DNA of 64,000 nucleotides, from the NCBI RefSeq assembly GCF_017794965.1, contig NZ_CP051240.1, forward strand, positions 3,472,001-3,536,000. Direction: 5' to 3'. A program made the position numbers and the translations under genes. Position 1 is the stretch's first letter, and each line of letters begins with the position of its first letter. Under the pieces are notes generated by a model. That model did not search any database. It had not been told where the DNA came from and saw nothing but the letters and a program-made list of their open reading frames with translations. This document shows, one piece after another, positions 1 through 8,067 of this stretch. Source of the stretch: Alcanivorax sp. (GTDB lineage: Bacteria; Pseudomonadota; Gammaproteobacteria; Pseudomonadales; Alcanivoracaceae).

Positions 1-1
1 C

Positions 2-790
2 GCCGTGCAGAAGATCGAGACCGAGCTGGGGGTGCGCGCCTTTGCTCTTGAAGGCCGCAAAGCCAAACTCACGGGAACCGGGCAGATGCTGTATCGCCAG
101 GCCAGGATCCTGGTCGAAGAGGCTGAACGTATTGAAAGTACCGCCATCCAGCTCAGCCAGGGGTGGGAACCGCTGGTGCGCGTGACCGCCGACGCCCTGT
201 TTCCGCAGCACTGCATGCTCACGGCGCTGGATGCCTTTGCCCGGCAGAGCCCGCTGACCCGAATCGAATATACCGAGACCGTGCTGTCCGGCACCGACGA
301 GGCTCTGTTGCGCAAGGAAGCCGATGTGGTGGTGAATGCACGCATTCCGCCCGGTTTTGTGGGCGAGCCGCTGATGCGGGTGCGGTTCCTGGCGGTGGCC
401 GCCCCCGACCATCCTCTCAATCAACAGGAGAGCCTGACCCATGAGGATCTGCGCCAGCATCGCCAGATCGTGATCAGGGATTCCGGCAGCCGGCGTATCG
501 ATGCCGGTTGGCTGGAGGCCGAGCAACGCTGGACCGTCTCCCACTCCTCAACCCGCAATGCGGCCATCCGTCGCGGACTGGGCTTTGCCTGGATGCCGGA
601 ATCCGACATCGGCAATAGTCTGGAGACCGGAGAGTTGAAGGTATTGCCGCTGAAAGAAGGTGTGGAACGGTTTGTGGATCTGCACCTGATTTATGCGGAT
701 GGCCAGTACGCCGGCCAGGCGGCACGCTATCTTGGGGAACAGATCCGCCTGGCCGTTGCCCAACCCTGTCCCGGCGTCACGGTTTCCTGA
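2..790 (+). CDS. LysR-family transcriptional regulator, 5'-truncated
   Basis: The reading frame is open from the first bases of the window, so the gene begins upstream. The first visible residues (AVQKIETELGVRAF, then RKAKLTGTGQ) match the end of the LysR winged-helix DNA-binding domain. The rest, about 200 residues, fits the periplasmic-binding-protein-like effector domain. LysR proteins usually regulate a neighbouring gene or a small regulon in response to a small ligand. The ligand and target cannot be read here because the divergent neighbour lies outside the window. A GTG at base 5 could be mistaken for the start, but it lies inside the conserved helix-turn-helix region. Confidence 0.88.
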   Translation, partial: AVQKIETELGVRAFALEGRKAKLTGTGQMLYRQARILVEEAERIESTAIQLSQGWEPLVRVTADALFPQHCMLTALDAFARQSPLTRIEYTETVLSGTDEALLRKEADVVVNARIPPGFVGEPLMRVRFLAVAAPDHPLNQQESLTHEDLRQHRQIVIRDSGSRRIDAGWLEAEQRWTVSHSSTRNAAIRRGLGFAWMPESDIGNSLETGELKVLPLKEGVERFVDLHLIYADGQYAGQAARYLGEQIRLAVAQPCPGVTVS

Positions 791-835
791 CAGGCCCCCA
801 TCGACACTGGATAGACTGAAATTACGGAGAACATC

Positions 836-1345
836 ATGCGACTACTGAGCCTGTTACTTGCCAGCCTGCTGCTCAGCGCCTGTGTCAGCCCGGTGGTGAT
901 CGACCAGCAGGGCGACATCACCCCGAGCCAGTATCAGACCTATGCCTTTATCGAACAGGACGAGGACACCCCCAGGGCCCTGGATGATCAGCGGGCCCGC
1001 AAGGCCCTGGAAAGCGCACTGGCCGACAAGGGCCTCCAGCCTGTGTCGGAGACGCAGGCAGACATTCAGGTGCGTCACTTCTTCAAGCGGGAACAACGCT
1101 ACGACGGCAACGTGATGCAGTTCGGCTTTGGCTATGGTTTCAACAATGTGGCAGTAGGTGCCAGCACGCCCGTTGAGGGGGAGATGACCGAGGAATACAA
1201 ACTGGTTGTTCAGTTTGTGGATCCGGCCAGCAACAACGTGGTGTGGCAAGCCACCAGCCGTGACCGACTGCATGATGAAATGACCAGTGAACGGCGCCAG
1301 GCCCATATCGACAAGGCAGTAAAAGAAATGTTCGAGCGCTTCTGA
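836..1345 (+). CDS. DUF4136-type outer-membrane lipoprotein
   Basis: The 169-residue protein starts with a hydrophobic signal and a lipobox (LLLSAC, Cys16), so it should be lipidated and anchored in an envelope membrane. The body, with the YQTYAFIEQDED start, the central QADIQVRHFFKRE and the late NNVVWQATSRDRL, resembles DUF4136 proteins, a family of unknown role. A GGAGA ribosome-binding site lies 5 bases before the ATG. It stands alone between the LysR gene and the thioredoxin pair. The family call is from pattern recognition. No function is claimed. Confidence 0.75.
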   Translation: MRLLSLLLASLLLSACVSPVVIDQQGDITPSQYQTYAFIEQDEDTPRALDDQRARKALESALADKGLQPVSETQADIQVRHFFKREQRYDGNVMQFGFGYGFNNVAVGASTPVEGEMTEEYKLVVQFVDPASNNVVWQATSRDRLHDEMTSERRQAHIDKAVKEMFERF

Positions 1346-1385
1346 GCGCCGCAACGCCTTTCTCTGCCCACCACCAGGAGCCCGC

Positions 1386-2204
1386 TTGAACGCTGTCATC
1401 ATTGGGCCGCTGGCCTTGCCTGCGCCAGCGCTTGTTATCCTGCTGGCCTTTTTCAGCGCCCTGCTGGCTTTTCAGTGGTGGCAGAAGCGGCGCCAACACA
1501 ACCACTGCGAGGGGGTGCTTTGGCTGATTGCACTGAGCGGCTTGCTGGGCGCCCGGCTGGCCTTTGTATGGCGTTACCAGGACCAGTACCCGGACCTGCT
1601 GAGCATGCTGGATGTGCGCGATGGTGGCTGGTGGTGGCCCGGTGCCCTGCTGGCCTTGCCCCTGCTGTTTCTGGCCCTGTGGAGGCTGCCCCGGCAGCGC
1701 GGCGGTCTACTGATCGCCGCGGGGGCAGCTGCAGCCAGCGCCGGCGTCACCCTCATGGTGCTGGTGGCATTGCAGGCGCCCATGTCCCGGCTGCCAGACA
1801 CCCCGCTTTATAACCTGCAAGGCAAACCGGTGGCCCTGCATGCCATCACTGGCGGCCAGCCCACCCTGATCAATCTGTGGGCCAGTTGGTGCCCGCCCTG
1901 CCGTCGCGAGATGCCCGTGCTGCAGGCGGCGCAGGACCGCTATTCCCGGCTGCGCATTGTGCTCGTCAATCAGGGAGAACGTGCCGGTCCGGTGCGACGC
2001 TATCTCACCGAGCAAGGCCTGCAATTCAATTTCCTGTTGCTGGACCCCCACAGCACGCTCAGCCAGTATGCCGGCAGTACCGGCCTGCCGCTGACGCTGC
2101 TTGTGGATGCCCAGGGCAATGAACTGGCACGCCACTTCGGTCCGTTATCCAGCGCCACCTTGCATCACCTTGTCCAGCCCCACCTGCCTGGAGTCTCACC
2201 ATGA
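1386..2204 (+). CDS. Membrane-anchored TlpA-like thiol:disulfide oxidoreductase
   Basis: The 272-residue protein has an N-terminal half with about four hydrophobic segments and a GARLAFVWRYQDQY stretch reminiscent of Lgt-type membrane proteins. A C-terminal thioredoxin fold carries WCPPC (Cys169/Cys172) and a late GLPLTLLVDAQG with the cis-proline. It is expected to act as a periplasmic reductant or disulfide carrier held in the inner membrane. The start is TTG, chosen because AGGAG lies just upstream. It overlaps the following DsbG-like gene by 4 bases (ATGA), so the two are probably translated together and form a reductase-isomerase pair. Pseudomonas has a comparable dsbG neighbourhood. Confidence 0.8.
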   Translation: MNAVIIGPLALPAPALVILLAFFSALLAFQWWQKRRQHNHCEGVLWLIALSGLLGARLAFVWRYQDQYPDLLSMLDVRDGGWWWPGALLALPLLFLALWRLPRQRGGLLIAAGAAAASAGVTLMVLVALQAPMSRLPDTPLYNLQGKPVALHAITGGQPTLINLWASWCPPCRREMPVLQAAQDRYSRLRIVLVNQGERAGPVRRYLTEQGLQFNFLLLDPHSTLSQYAGSTGLPLTLLVDAQGNELARHFGPLSSATLHHLVQPHLPGVSP

Positions 2205-2749
2205 AATTCGCCTCGCGGTTCTTTGCCCTGCTCTTGCTGCCCACACTAGCGATGGCGCAGTCGCCGGACATGGACGCATTACTGACAAAGCTGGAGAAAA
2301 GCTACTGGGTCGCGGAGGGGCCAGAGCAGCCGGAACGGGTGGCCTACGTGTTCACTGACATGGCTTGCCCCTACTGCGCCACCCTGTGGCAGCGCATGCA
2401 GCCCATGATCGAGGACCCGGACAATACCCTGCAGGTGCGCCATATCATTGTGGGGCTGATCAACCCCAAACGCAGCTTCACCCAGGGCGGCGCGATACTG
2501 GCAGCGGACAATCCGCCCCGGGCACTGGCACAACACGAACGTCGCTTCGAGGAAGGCGGCATCGAACCGCTCAATCCGGTGCCCAGCGCCATCCGCAGCC
2601 AGATACACAGCAACACCGGCCTGATGATCGGGCTGGGCCTGTCCGGCACCCCCACCCTGATCTTTCAGGATCCACAGGGACGCTGGCGGGTAGCGCCGGG
2701 ACTGCTTGAGGAGGGCGCGTTGAGGGAGGCGGTGTTTCGACTTCAGTGA
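2201..2749 (+). CDS. Short DsbC/DsbG-like periplasmic thiol isomerase
   Basis: A cleavable signal peptide (about residues 1-19, ending AMAQ) is followed by a thioredoxin-fold domain with CPYC (Cys56/Cys59) and the cis-Pro loop SGTPTL near residue 148. This is typical of the DsbC/DsbG disulfide isomerase family. The mature protein is only about 163 residues. Classical DsbC and DsbG are larger because of an N-terminal dimerisation domain, which is missing here. It may therefore work as a monomeric oxidoreductase served by the upstream membrane TlpA-like protein. Its TGA stop codon forms part of a 7-bp repeat array. Confidence 0.8.
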   Translation: MKFASRFFALLLLPTLAMAQSPDMDALLTKLEKSYWVAEGPEQPERVAYVFTDMACPYCATLWQRMQPMIEDPDNTLQVRHIIVGLINPKRSFTQGGAILAADNPPRALAQHERRFEEGGIEPLNPVPSAIRSQIHSNTGLMIGLGLSGTPTLIFQDPQGRWRVAPGLLEEGALREAVFRLQ

Positions 2750-3042
2750 ACAGTTAACAGTGAATAGTGAATAGCTCGCGATAGCGGGCTTCTGTTTCCG
2801 CAACGCCTTCGACCGCGGCAATCGCACTACAACACTGCCAGCGTCAATAAATGATCCCCAAAAAAGATTCATTGCGGATTTGAGGGAATGGCTCGCAGCA
2901 CGACTCATGCCGTAGGAGCAACTTCCCGCAATTGCGCGATGAACCACAAAAAAGCCGCACCCTGATCCGGGCGCGGCCTCCTGCCTTTCAGCAATCCCAA
3001 TACGCTAACGCGCACTGTTCACTGTTAACTGTTAACTGCTAG
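2745..3042. repeat. Paired heptad arrays, CAGTKAA type
   Basis: Positions 2745-2772 hold four 7-bp units (AGTGAAC, AGTTAAC, AGTGAAT, AGTGAAT). Positions 3017-3037 hold three inverted units (GTTCACT, GTTAACT, GTTAACT). The left array includes the dsbG-like stop codon and the right one touches the pyrC' stop. The 240 bp between contain a degenerate GTAGGAGC motif near 2923 and the pyrC' terminator. Confidence 0.8.
2951..2988 (-). terminator. Intrinsic terminator after pyrRBC'
   Basis: Read on the minus strand, a GC-rich hairpin (GCCGCGCCC, loop GGATCA, GGGTGCGGC) is followed by a run of six T. It lies about 50 bases beyond the pyrC' stop and fits the end of the pyr operon. Confidence 0.8.
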
Positions 3043-4319
3043 TCCGTCAGCCAACTCACCTTGCCCTGACACACCGTCAACTTGACGCTGCCCTTGAGCA
3101 CGCTGCCGCGCCAGGGGGAGTTGCTGCCGGCGGACAGCCAGTGCTCGGCGTAGTCTTTTTCGGCGTTGGCATCCAGCACGCAGAGGCTGGCCGGGCGACC
3201 GGTTTCCAGCTGGCCGGCCTGGATGTCCAGGCAACGGGCCGGGGCAGCGGTGACCGCATCCAGTGCCCGTGCCAGATCCAGTTTGCCTTCGCCCACCAGA
3301 CCGAGCACCAGTGACAGCAGGGTATCCACCCCGGCCATGCCCGGTCGGGTGGCCGGGAACGGGGCCGCCTTGCTAGAGGAACCAATGGGCGTGTGCTGGG
3401 AACAGATAGCGTCGATGGTGCCATCGGCCACCGCTTCCAGCAGGGCCTCACGGTCCTCGGCGCTGCGCAGCGGCGGAATCACATGACAGTGGCTGTTGAA
3501 ACCTTCCAGGGCCGATTCGTCCAGCAACAGATGTTGAATGCTCACGTCCGCGGTCACCGGCAGGCCACGCTGCTTGGCCACGCGCAGCAGGCGCAGGGAT
3601 TCACGACTGGAGATCTGCTGAAAGTGAGCGCGCACACCAGTGGCCTCCACCAACAGCAGGTCCCGTGACAGGTCCACGCTTTCCGCCAGCGCCGGGATAC
3701 CGGGCAGACCGAGGCGCGTAGCCACCGGCCCTTCGTGGGCACAGCCACCGGCGCTCAGGGCCGCATCCTGGGGTCGGAACATCACCGGCATATCGAAGGT
3801 GGCGGCATATTCCAGACAACGCTTGAGCACCAGGGCATCGGCCACCTTGCCGCCCGCATTGCCCACCGCAATACAGCCGGCCCTGGCCAGGGTCGCCATT
3901 TCCGCCAGTTGTTCACCCTTGAGCCCCTGGGTCATGGCCGCGATGGGCAGGATGCGGGCAAAACCGGCCTGACCGGCCTGCTCACGAATCAGCCGCACCA
4001 CGGCGGTGGAATCCACCGGGCCGCAATCCGGCTGGGCCGCCATGTGGGTAATCCCCCCGGCCGCCGCCGCGCGGGTTTCGCTGGCGATATCCCCGCTACG
4101 ACCGCTACCGGGCAGGGACAGATGCACGCAGGCATCCACCAACCCTGGCAGCACCCAGTGGCCTTCGGCCTCGATGATGTCGGCGCCGGGGGCATCCAGG
4201 CTGGCACCGATGCGGGTCAGCCTGCCGTTTTCGATCAGCAGGTCGGCCACGTCATCGCGGCCGGAAGCCGGGTCAATCACCCGGCCCTTGCGAATCAGGA
4301 TATGGGCCTTAGCTGCCAT
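3039..4319 (-). CDS. pyrC: Dihydroorotase-like protein PyrC' (probably inactive, ATCase partner)
   Basis: The 426-residue protein has the dihydroorotase/amidohydrolase fold and follows pyrB, as in Pseudomonas, where the PyrC' homologue is inactive but needed to assemble aspartate transcarbamoylase. The sequence supports inactivity. The metal-binding HxH is VDACVHL, with Cys for the first His. The family HxxH is HFQQ, and the late DHAPH is replaced by SQHTPI. The start at 4319 was chosen because GGGAGGT lies just upstream. An in-frame ATG 7 codons earlier lacks such a site. The gene overlaps pyrB by 11 bases. A true dihydroorotase should be encoded elsewhere. Confidence 0.9.
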   Translation of the reverse strand: MAAKAHILIRKGRVIDPASGRDDVADLLIENGRLTRIGASLDAPGADIIEAEGHWVLPGLVDACVHLSLPGSGRSGDIASETRAAAAGGITHMAAQPDCGPVDSTAVVRLIREQAGQAGFARILPIAAMTQGLKGEQLAEMATLARAGCIAVGNAGGKVADALVLKRCLEYAATFDMPVMFRPQDAALSAGGCAHEGPVATRLGLPGIPALAESVDLSRDLLLVEATGVRAHFQQISSRESLRLLRVAKQRGLPVTADVSIQHLLLDESALEGFNSHCHVIPPLRSAEDREALLEAVADGTIDAICSQHTPIGSSSKAAPFPATRPGMAGVDTLLSLVLGLVGEGKLDLARALDAVTAAPARCLDIQAGQLETGRPASLCVLDANAEKDYAEHWLSAGSNSPWRGSVLKGSVKLTVCQGKVSWLTD

Positions 4320-5304
4320 GGGCACCTCCCGCCGGGGCACTGTCCTGGCCGCTGATGGCCATGGACATGACAGCCATGCGTACGGCGATGCCGAAGGTCA
4401 CCTGGTTGAGAATCACCGAGCGGGGGCCATCGGCCACTTCCGAGGCGATTTCCACACCGCGGTTGATGGGGCCCGGGTGCATCACGATGGCGTCCTCTTT
4501 GGCGTATTGCAGTTTTTCGTTATTGAGCCCGTAGAGGCGGAAGAACTCGCCCTCGCTGGGCAGCAGGGCGGAATCCATACGTTCCTTCTGCAGGCGCAGC
4601 ATGATCACCACATCCACATCTTTCAGACCGTGGGCCATGTCAGTAAAAACGGTGGCACCCAGCGCTTCGGCATCCACCGGCAGCAAGGTCTTCGGGGCAA
4701 TCAATCGCACTTCCTCGGCGCCCAGGGTATTGAGGGCATGGACCTGGGAGCGGGCCACCCTCGAGTGCAGGATGTCACCAACGATGGCCACCTTGAGCCC
4801 TTCGAAACCGCCCTTGTAGTGGCGGATGGTGTACATGTCGAGCATGGCCTGGGTGGGGTGGGCGTGGCGCCCGTCACCGGCGTTGATCACCGCCACATCC
4901 GGTGTCACCTCGTTGGCAATGAAGAAGGGCGCGCCCGAGTCCTGGTGGCGCACCACGAACATGTCCGCCGCCATGGCTTCCAGGTTGCGCAGGGTATCCA
5001 ACAAGGTCTCGCCCTTGCTGGTGGCCGATTTGGCGATATCCAGATTGAGCACGTCCGCGCTGAGACGCTGGGCCGCCAGCTCGAAGGTACTGCGGGTGCG
5101 GGTACTGGATTCGAAGAACAGGTTCACCACCGTCTTGCCGCGCAGCAGCGGCACCTTCTTGATCGACCGGCCACCCACATCCACAAAGCTGGCGGCGGTG
5201 TCGAGAATGTCTTCCAGAAGGGAACGGGGGAGGTGCTCAGTAGTGAGAAAGTGACGGAGCTTGCCGTCGTCAGTCAGTTGTACGCGGGAGGAGGGCGCAA
5301 GCAT
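4309..5304 (-). CDS. pyrB: Aspartate carbamoyltransferase catalytic subunit
   Basis: This enzyme makes N-carbamoyl-L-aspartate from carbamoyl phosphate and aspartate, the committed step of pyrimidine synthesis. The 331-residue sequence carries the carbamoyl-phosphate motif FFESSTRTRSTFE and the later HPTQAMLDMYTI, both diagnostic. It has an N-terminal extension of about 15 residues, as in Pseudomonas-type ATCases, where that extension takes part in regulation (family knowledge). Its ATG overlaps the pyrR TGA by one base (TGATG), so translation is likely coupled. Downstream it overlaps pyrC'. Confidence 0.96.
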   Translation of the reverse strand: MLAPSSRVQLTDDGKLRHFLTTEHLPRSLLEDILDTAASFVDVGGRSIKKVPLLRGKTVVNLFFESSTRTRSTFELAAQRLSADVLNLDIAKSATSKGETLLDTLRNLEAMAADMFVVRHQDSGAPFFIANEVTPDVAVINAGDGRHAHPTQAMLDMYTIRHYKGGFEGLKVAIVGDILHSRVARSQVHALNTLGAEEVRLIAPKTLLPVDAEALGATVFTDMAHGLKDVDVVIMLRLQKERMDSALLPSEGEFFRLYGLNNEKLQYAKEDAIVMHPGPINRGVEIASEVADGPRSVILNQVTFGIAVRMAVMSMAISGQDSAPAGGAHGS

Positions 5305-5837
5305 CAACGATCTGATCCGGTTGTGGTGTCCTTCCCTTCGACCAGTTCGCGAATTTCAGCAACCAGCGGTGAGGGCCCGCGTAATTCTACCCGCTGATGG
5401 GGGGGCAATGCCAAAGTTTCGCCACAAATATCGGCACGAATAGGCAATTCCCGGTGGCCGATATCGAACAGGACCACCAGGGAAATGGACGCCGGACGGC
5501 CAAAATCGAACAACTCGTTCATGGCCGCACGGATGGTACGGCCGGTCATCAGCACATCATCCACCAGCACGATATGCTGGCCATCGATCTCGAAGGGCAG
5601 GTTTGAAGGCGTCACCGTGGCCTTGAGACCGCGGGTATCGAAGTCATCCCGGTAGAAGGCCGGATTCAGGGTGCCCAGCGGCAACGGGGTCGCCAACTGG
5701 CTGTTCAGGGCCTCGGCAATCCAGGCACCGCCGGACTCGATCCCCACCAACACCGGCGCCTGGCCGGCAAAACGCTCCGCCAGGGCAGCGGCCATAGTCT
5801 GCAGATGGGTCTGCAATTGTTGTTCGTCCCAGCTCAA
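5304..5837 (-). CDS. pyrR: PyrR: pyrimidine regulator / uracil phosphoribosyltransferase
   Basis: The 177-residue protein has the PRPP-binding signature VLVDDVLMTGRTIRAA, typical of PyrR. The family converts uracil plus PRPP to UMP and, in some bacteria, binds pyr mRNA. The start is TTG, preceded by GGAG at suitable spacing. It heads the pyrR-pyrB-pyrC' operon. In Pseudomonas the next upstream genes are yqgF and yqgE, but here these lie more than 5 kb away. A long imperfect hairpin sits 20 bases upstream of the start and could belong to the leader. Confidence 0.95.
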   Translation of the reverse strand: MSWDEQQLQTHLQTMAAALAERFAGQAPVLVGIESGGAWIAEALNSQLATPLPLGTLNPAFYRDDFDTRGLKATVTPSNLPFEIDGQHIVLVDDVLMTGRTIRAAMNELFDFGRPASISLVVLFDIGHRELPIRADICGETLALPPHQRVELRGPSPLVAEIRELVEGKDTTTGSDR

Positions 5838-5856
5838 GGCTGTTCTCCAGTCATCA

Positions 5857-5915
5857 TTCCACGGTAGGCGCCATGCTCACATGGCGAAACACCAAGCATG
5901 GCGTCTGTTGTGGAA
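5857..5915. promoter_or_regulatory. Long interrupted hairpin in the pyrR leader
   Basis: Outer arms TTCCAC (5857-5862) and GTGGAA (5910-5915) enclose inner arms CGCCATGCT (5869-5877) and AGCATGGCG (5895-5903). The structure ends about 20 bases before the pyrR start on the minus strand. It could be a leader-RNA regulatory hairpin or the remnant of a palindromic repeat. The sequence alone does not decide. Confidence 0.5.
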
Positions 5916-6110
5916 AGAATAAAGCCTCACAGATACATCTTGCGGTTGATCTGGCAGCCGTAGGAACATCAGTTATTCGCTTCGCTCACCCCTTCGGAGC
6001 CGCCTTGCAGGCGTTCCTTCACTGCGCTCGGTGAGGTGCGAACCTGCAGTGATTGTGGTCCCCACCTGGGTGACTCCGCATCTGCTGAGATGCCATCGCA
6101 CCATGATACG

Positions 6111-6234
6111 TGCTTGTCCTCGCCGGACGGGCCCAAAGGGGGAACTGGCTCCCCCTCTGGACTCCCGGCCACCCCGGCTCCGTTCCTCGACTCACTCTAA
6201 CGGGGAAGCTACCGTGCTGATGGCATTGGTGCGT
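6111..6234 (+). repeat. Long dispersed repeat, copy 1
   Basis: The sequence from TGCTTGTCCTCGCC through GGGGGAACTGGCTCCCCCTC and CTCGACTCACTCTAAC to CTGATGGCATTGG recurs in reverse orientation at 62576-62784, where it is interrupted by about 85 extra bases. No transposase or terminal repeat was identified. Confidence 0.7.
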
Positions 6235-6302
6235 TTTCATGGCTAAGCGAGTGAAGGCGGGGGGGCATGCATATCCTCAATTAGCGGTTTCTACGAAGCC
6301 GC

Positions 6303-6360
6303 TGTAGGAGCGAGCCTGCTCGCGATCCGAGCCTAAGCGAGGTAAGGATTCCAGAAGCGC
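6303..6360. repeat. REP element, GTAGGAGC class
   Basis: GTAGGAGCGAGCCTGCTCGC forms a short hairpin followed by GATCCGAGCC and a GCGAGGTAAGGATTCCAGAA tail. The same tail occurs at 40.9 kb and 50.0 kb. The head matches the REP class common in Pseudomonas and relatives, which is mobilised by RAYT proteins. No RAYT gene is visible in this window. Confidence 0.75.
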
Positions 6361-6669
6361 CTTTTTGTGCTGACTGTAGGAGTACCTCTCGAGGTGCGAA
6401 CCGCGCGTCAGCGCGGAATCGACCGCAGGGCGATCAGGCGATGACATCCACACCGAATCTCTCTGAAGCTCAATCTTCTACGATACCCCCATCGCGTGCA
6501 GGCACGCTCCCACAATCGTCCGCTACGCTCTTTACCTAACAATCCGATCAATCCCTTCAGATTTTTGGGATGGCAGTCCTCCTCCCCGGCGCTGTAAGTT
6601 TTGTACAGTGATGAAACTCGACCGGCAGACACCACTCTAACCGGTAAGGGCATGAACAAGGGATCCGCA

Positions 6670-7233
6670 ATGCCACTGCGCAACGACAAGCAACGCTATG
6701 GATGGCTCAGCATCAGCCTGCACTGGCTGGTGGCGGCCACCGTGATTGGCCTGTTTGCCCTGGGGCTGTGGATGGTGGATCTGGGTTATTACGACACTTG
6801 GTACCGCAAAGGTCCTGACCTGCATCGCAGCATCGGTATCCTGCTGTTTCTGGCCATGCTGTTCCGGCTGGTCTGGCGCCTTTTTTCTCCCCCCCCTGCA
6901 GCCCTGCCCAGCCACCAGCGCTGGGAAGTGATTCTCGCCCATCTGGCCCACTGGGCACTCTACGCCCTGCTGTTCATCGCCATGGTCAGCGGCTATCTGA
7001 TCAGCAGCGCCGATGGCTCCTCGGTGGCCGTGTTCGACTGGTTCTCGGTACCTTCCATTACCGGCCATCAGTCCGGCCTGGAAGACACCGCCGGTGACAT
7101 CCACGAGATCGCCGTGTGGAGCATCATCATACTGGCCAGCCTTCATGGGCTCGCTGCACTGAAACACCACTTTCTCGACCGGGATGACACCCTGCGCCGC
7201 ATGCTGGGCCTGTCACCCCGTCACAACCCTTGA
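6670..7233 (+). CDS. Cytochrome b561-type membrane protein
   Basis: The 187-residue protein has four hydrophobic helices with histidines placed for two b hemes (SLHWL, HRSIG, LAHWALY, and DIHEIAVW with ALKHHF). This is the bacterial cytochrome b561 family, which carries electrons from the quinone pool or to periplasmic acceptors. ATG 6670 was chosen because AAGGG lies 7-8 bases upstream. Earlier in-frame ATGs at 6601 and 6652 lack spacing. A YceI gene follows after 32 bases. Cytochrome b561 and YceI genes are often neighbours, which suggests an isoprenoid-quinone-linked role. Confidence 0.88.
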   Translation: MPLRNDKQRYGWLSISLHWLVAATVIGLFALGLWMVDLGYYDTWYRKGPDLHRSIGILLFLAMLFRLVWRLFSPPPAALPSHQRWEVILAHLAHWALYALLFIAMVSGYLISSADGSSVAVFDWFSVPSITGHQSGLEDTAGDIHEIAVWSIIILASLHGLAALKHHFLDRDDTLRRMLGLSPRHNP

Positions 7234-7265
7234 ACATGCATCTGTAACCTTTGAGGAAAGACACC

Positions 7266-7853
7266 ATGATGAACCTGATGAAAAAAACCGGCATTGCTGC
7301 CGCCGCGTTGCTGCTCAGCAGCATGGCCTTCGCCGAACCGGCAGGCACCTACCAGTTCGACAAGAAAGGCGCCCACCAGTTTGTGATGTTCAAGATTTCC
7401 CACCTGGGTTACAGCTGGCTATATGGCCGCTTCAATGATTTCAACGGCACCTTCACCGTGGATGCCGAGAATCCGGAAAACAGCAAGGTAGAAGCCACTA
7501 TCCAGACCGCCAGCGTGGACTCCAACCACGCCGAGCGCGACAAGCACCTGCGCAGCGATAACTTCCTGGACGTGGACAAGTACCCCACCGCCACCTTCAA
7601 GAGCACCAGCATCGAACAGACCGGCGACGATACCGCCAAGATCACCGGCGACTTCACCCTGCACGGTGTCACCAAGCCGGTAACTCTGGACGCGAAAATG
7701 ATCGGCTACGGCGAGTCACCCTGGAACGATTACCGCATGGGCCTGGAAGCCAGCACCACCCTGAAGCTGGCTGACTTCGGCATCACCAAGGATCTCGGTC
7801 CGGCATCAGAAACCGTTGAGATCATTATTTCTGTAGAGGGCGTCAAGAAGTAA
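7266..7853 (+). CDS. YceI-family periplasmic lipid-binding protein
   Basis: A signal peptide (about 21 residues, ending SSMAFA) precedes a YceI lipocalin-like beta-barrel with GTYQFDKKGAHQFVMFKISHLG at the start and DFTLHGVTKPVTLDA in the middle. The family binds polyisoprenoids. The ATG at 7266 has GAGGAA 7 bases upstream. The gene probably forms an operon with the cytochrome b561 gene and ends at a strong terminator. At 195 residues it is of normal family size. Confidence 0.92.
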   Translation: MMNLMKKTGIAAAALLLSSMAFAEPAGTYQFDKKGAHQFVMFKISHLGYSWLYGRFNDFNGTFTVDAENPENSKVEATIQTASVDSNHAERDKHLRSDNFLDVDKYPTATFKSTSIEQTGDDTAKITGDFTLHGVTKPVTLDAKMIGYGESPWNDYRMGLEASTTLKLADFGITKDLGPASETVEIIISVEGVKK

Positions 7854-7865
7854 TTATCCATACCC

Positions 7866-7904
7866 CCTCGTTCTGCCATTCTATTTGGTAGCACGAGGTT
7901 TTCT
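7866..7904 (+). terminator. Intrinsic terminator after yceI-like gene
   Basis: CCTCGT/ACGAGG with an inner CTGCCA/TGGTAG extension forms a long stem around a 7-base loop, followed by TTTTCT. It lies 13 bases after the yceI-like stop. Confidence 0.75.
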
Positions 7905-8067
7905 CATGGCATATGAAGTTCAATCCATGATATTTCCCCAGGGTTTGTCATTCAGGCAAGCCCTTATTTCTAGACTCTCTTTTTATTCCTCCCCCCTTGG
8001 CGTTTAATACATTCCATCAAGGCACATTTTCTGGCCCACACGCTTATCATCATGAAATGAGAACAAG

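Larger units (their letters stand above)
5916..6669. other. Gene-free 750-bp stretch of repeats
   Basis: No open frame here has a credible start, ribosome-binding site or family signature. The stretch contains a 124-bp sequence repeated in inverted orientation at 62.6 kb (6111-6234), a GTAGGAGC REP (about 6303-6326), and a GTAGGAG motif fused to CCTCTCGAGGTGCGAAC (about 6376-6402) that recurs upstream of the IS110 element. It looks like a landing site for mobile repeats at the left edge of the island between pyrR and yqgF. Confidence 0.6.

Noticed and set aside
2745..3042. CRISPR-like array from the repeated GTTAACA units
   Set aside because: Units are only 7 bp and contiguous with no spacers, and no cas genes are present.
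5969..6246. Frames encoding EGEPVPPLG-like peptides here and at 62671
   Set aside because: The peptide similarity arises because both lie in the dispersed non-coding repeat. The frames are on opposite sides of the repeat and lack start signals.
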